Positions 62,561 to 64,000 of a stretch of 64,000 nucleotides of DNA are shown piece by piece. This stretch comes from JANNWF01 sp038205755 (lineage in GTDB: Bacteria; Pseudomonadota; Gammaproteobacteria; Xanthomonadales; Xanthomonadaceae), in contig JBBRBN010000009.1 of NCBI GenBank assembly GCA_038205755.1, positions 1 through 64,000 on the forward strand. The letters run 5' to 3'. Positions within the stretch are counted from its first letter, which is position 1. The number at the start of each line of letters is the position of its first letter. The notes beneath the pieces are model-generated. The model was not told where the DNA came from, did no database searches, and was given only the letters and a program-made list of their open reading frames with translations. The position numbers were made by a program, and so were the translations under genes.

Positions 62561-63397
62561 ATGGCGCTACCCAACATCCCGCTTTCGTTCGAGTTCTTCC
62601 CGCCCAAGACCGACGAGCAGCTGGCCCAGCTGGAGCGTGCGCTGCCGGACTTCAAGGCGCTCAACCCGGACTATGTGTCGGTTACTTTTGGCGCTGGCGG
62701 CTCCACCTTGAGCTATACGCCAGAGACCGTTCGCCGACTGCGCGACGATCACGGACTCGACGCGGCGCCGCACCTGTCATGCATGGGCGGCACCCGCGCT
62801 GAAATCGCAACGCTGCTGCAGCGCTATCGCGACATGGGCTGCCGCCGCGTGGTTGCGCTGCGCGGCGACATGCCGTCGGGCATGGCGACGTTTGGCGAGT
62901 TGCGCTACGCCAGTGAACTGGTCGCTTTCATTCGTGAGCTGCACGGCGAGTACTTCCACATCGAAGTGGCCGCCTATCCAGAAACCCACCCGCAGGCCGA
63001 CGACGCCCAGCGCGATCTTGCCCACTTCATAGGCAAGGTGCGCGCCGGTGCCGACGGCGCCATCACCCAGTACTTTTACAACGCCGACGCCTACTTCCGG
63101 TTTGTCGACGATCTGCGCTCGCACGGACTGGACACGCCGGTGGTGCCGGGCATCATGCCAATCACCCAATACGCGCAGCTGCGCCGCTTTTCTGAGCTGT
63201 GCGGCGCCGAGATTCCGCGCTGGATCGCCAGACGCCTGCAAAGCATGGGTGACGATGTCGACGCGATCCGCCAGTTCGGTGCCGATGTGGTCGGCCAGCT
63301 GTGCCAGCGCCTGATCGACGGCGGCGCACCGGGGCTGCATTTCTATTCGCTGAACCGCTCACGCGGAACCCTGGCCGTTCTGCAGCGGTTGGGCTGA
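62561..63397 (+). CDS. metF: 5,10-methylenetetrahydrofolate reductase
   Basis: MetF makes 5-methyl-THF for methionine synthesis. The 278-residue protein starts MALPNIPLSFEFFPPKTDEQ, with the conserved catalytic glutamate in FEFFPPKT, VSVTFGAGGST, the RGDMPSG flavin segment, YPETHPQA and GADGAITQYFYNAD. The ATG at 62561 has GGAG 10 nt upstream. Length is typical of bacterial MetF. It belongs to the metK-ahcY-metF methyl-cycle cluster. Confidence 0.97.
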   Translation: MALPNIPLSFEFFPPKTDEQLAQLERALPDFKALNPDYVSVTFGAGGSTLSYTPETVRRLRDDHGLDAAPHLSCMGGTRAEIATLLQRYRDMGCRRVVALRGDMPSGMATFGELRYASELVAFIRELHGEYFHIEVAAYPETHPQADDAQRDLAHFIGKVRAGADGAITQYFYNADAYFRFVDDLRSHGLDTPVVPGIMPITQYAQLRRFSELCGAEIPRWIARRLQSMGDDVDAIRQFGADVVGQLCQRLIDGGAPGLHFYSLNRSRGTLAVLQRLG

Positions 63398-63427
63398 GCG
63401 GCACCAGGATGGCGCAGACTGCGCGGC

Positions 63428-64000
63428 GTGAAGCGCCCGACCCTCCTCAGCATTGCCTGGCTTCTCGCGGGCGCCGCCGTCGCCAACGCGCAACCGGTAT
63501 ACCGCTGCCTGGATGATGCCGGCGCTCGGGTCTATGCCGACCGCGCCTGCGTCCACCTCGGTCTGGAAAGCGAGACACCACCGGCAGGCCCGCCCGGCGG
63601 ACCCGACGATGGGGCGCCGGCTTCATTGGTGCTGGAGGCGGAAACCGGGCCGGCAAGTGCATCGCAAGGCTGCCCCGGCCGCACCCCCGAAGTGCTGCGC
63701 GACAGCGTGCTGACGGCGATCAACGCCCGCGATCTGAACGGTCTGACCGGCATGTACTACTGGGCGGGCGCGGGTCGCAGCGCCGCCAGCAGCGTGATCA
63801 CGCGGATGCAAGCGCTGATCTCGGCAGCACCCCAGGTGGCGGAACTGCGCCAGCCAGAGGCCAACGACGACTGGCTGTGGGCGGGACTGCCGCCACCGGG
63901 TCGCCCGGCCGATCCGCAGCTGGTGCTGTTGCGCAGCCGGACGTCGCTGGACCCGATTGCCCGCTTCCAGCTGCGCGCTCAGGCCGGCTGCTACTGGCTG
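63428..64000 (+). CDS. Exported DUF4124-like protein (3' end missing)
   Basis: From the GTG at 63428 the frame stays open to the window edge for 191 codons. It encodes a signal peptide (LLSIAWLLAGAAVANA) and then QPVYRCLDDAGARVYADRAC, the Y-R-C-x-D-x-x-G-x-x-x-Y-x-D-x-x-C pattern of DUF4124. A proline-rich linker leads to a helical domain with LRDSVLTAINARDLNGLTGM. The protein is periplasmic or secreted; its function is unknown. Its C-terminus lies outside the window. Confidence 0.72.
   Translation, partial: MKRPTLLSIAWLLAGAAVANAQPVYRCLDDAGARVYADRACVHLGLESETPPAGPPGGPDDGAPASLVLEAETGPASASQGCPGRTPEVLRDSVLTAINARDLNGLTGMYYWAGAGRSAASSVITRMQALISAAPQVAELRQPEANDDWLWAGLPPPGRPADPQLVLLRSRTSLDPIARFQLRAQAGCYWL

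Overview
The window is a high-GC chromosomal stretch from a gammaproteobacterium that looks like a member of the Xanthomonadales (Lysobacterales) or a close relative. Three things point there: the hemA-prfA / lolB-ispE-tRNA-Gln-prs-rplY-pth-ychF neighbourhood, the very Xanthomonas-like Prs sequence, and the tRNA-Tyr-Gly-Thr-tuf cluster. Genes are tightly packed, many starts overlap the preceding stop, and most functions are housekeeping. No prophage, complete insertion sequence, rRNA or CRISPR array was found.

Layout. 1-8.4 kb (minus strand): a TPR protein, LolB, IspE, tRNA-Gln, Prs, L25, Pth, YchF, a NaChBac-type voltage-gated sodium channel, tRNA-Tyr/Gly/Thr and the start of tuf. hemA and prfA (8.5-10.9 kb) diverge from this block. 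10.9-15.7 kb holds a secreted Reeler-like protein, a DUF1800/DUF1501 secreted pair and a beta-carbonic anhydrase. 15.9-20.3 kb holds a Nudix hydrolase, an M28 peptidase remnant, folA-thyA-lgt and rlmI. 20.4-22 kb holds a terC/ygdQ-like gene broken by an amber codon, dgkA and a 159-bp MITE-like element with perfect 18-bp terminal inverted repeats. 22-26.5 kb is a cupredoxin / sensor Ser-Thr kinase / porin operon. 26.6-34.9 kb holds DUF533, GYF-AIM24 and beta-CASP proteins, an M16 peptidase pair and an M13 protein that has lost zinc ligands. 35-40.1 kb holds rapA, a rhomboid protease, a response regulator, an ATL protein and an unknown. 40.1-44.5 kb is pstSCAB-phoU with a candidate Pho box. 44.7-47.1 kb holds exoD-like and asnB genes.

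47.1-58.0 kb is the accessory part. It starts with a nested repeat cassette. A unit carrying an ECF sigma factor, a membrane protein, a periplasmic amidohydrolase and an NTF2-like protein follows, flanked by inverted copies of a ~50-bp sequence that resembles insertion-sequence ends. Next comes the most interesting set: a caspase-like protein without its catalytic cysteine, an exported TPR-CHAT protein that keeps its His/Cys pair, a small membrane protein, and a convergent sigma/anti-sigma-like pair. The small membrane protein and the anti-sigma-like protein share a short N-terminal motif, so the five genes may form one regulated protease-type system.

58.1-64 kb returns to core functions. A YdjM-like membrane hydrolase has its start codon three bases from a second copy of the 159-bp element. 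metK, ahcY (behind an SAH riboswitch) and metF then form an activated-methyl-cycle cluster, followed by a truncated DUF4124-like secreted protein at the window edge.
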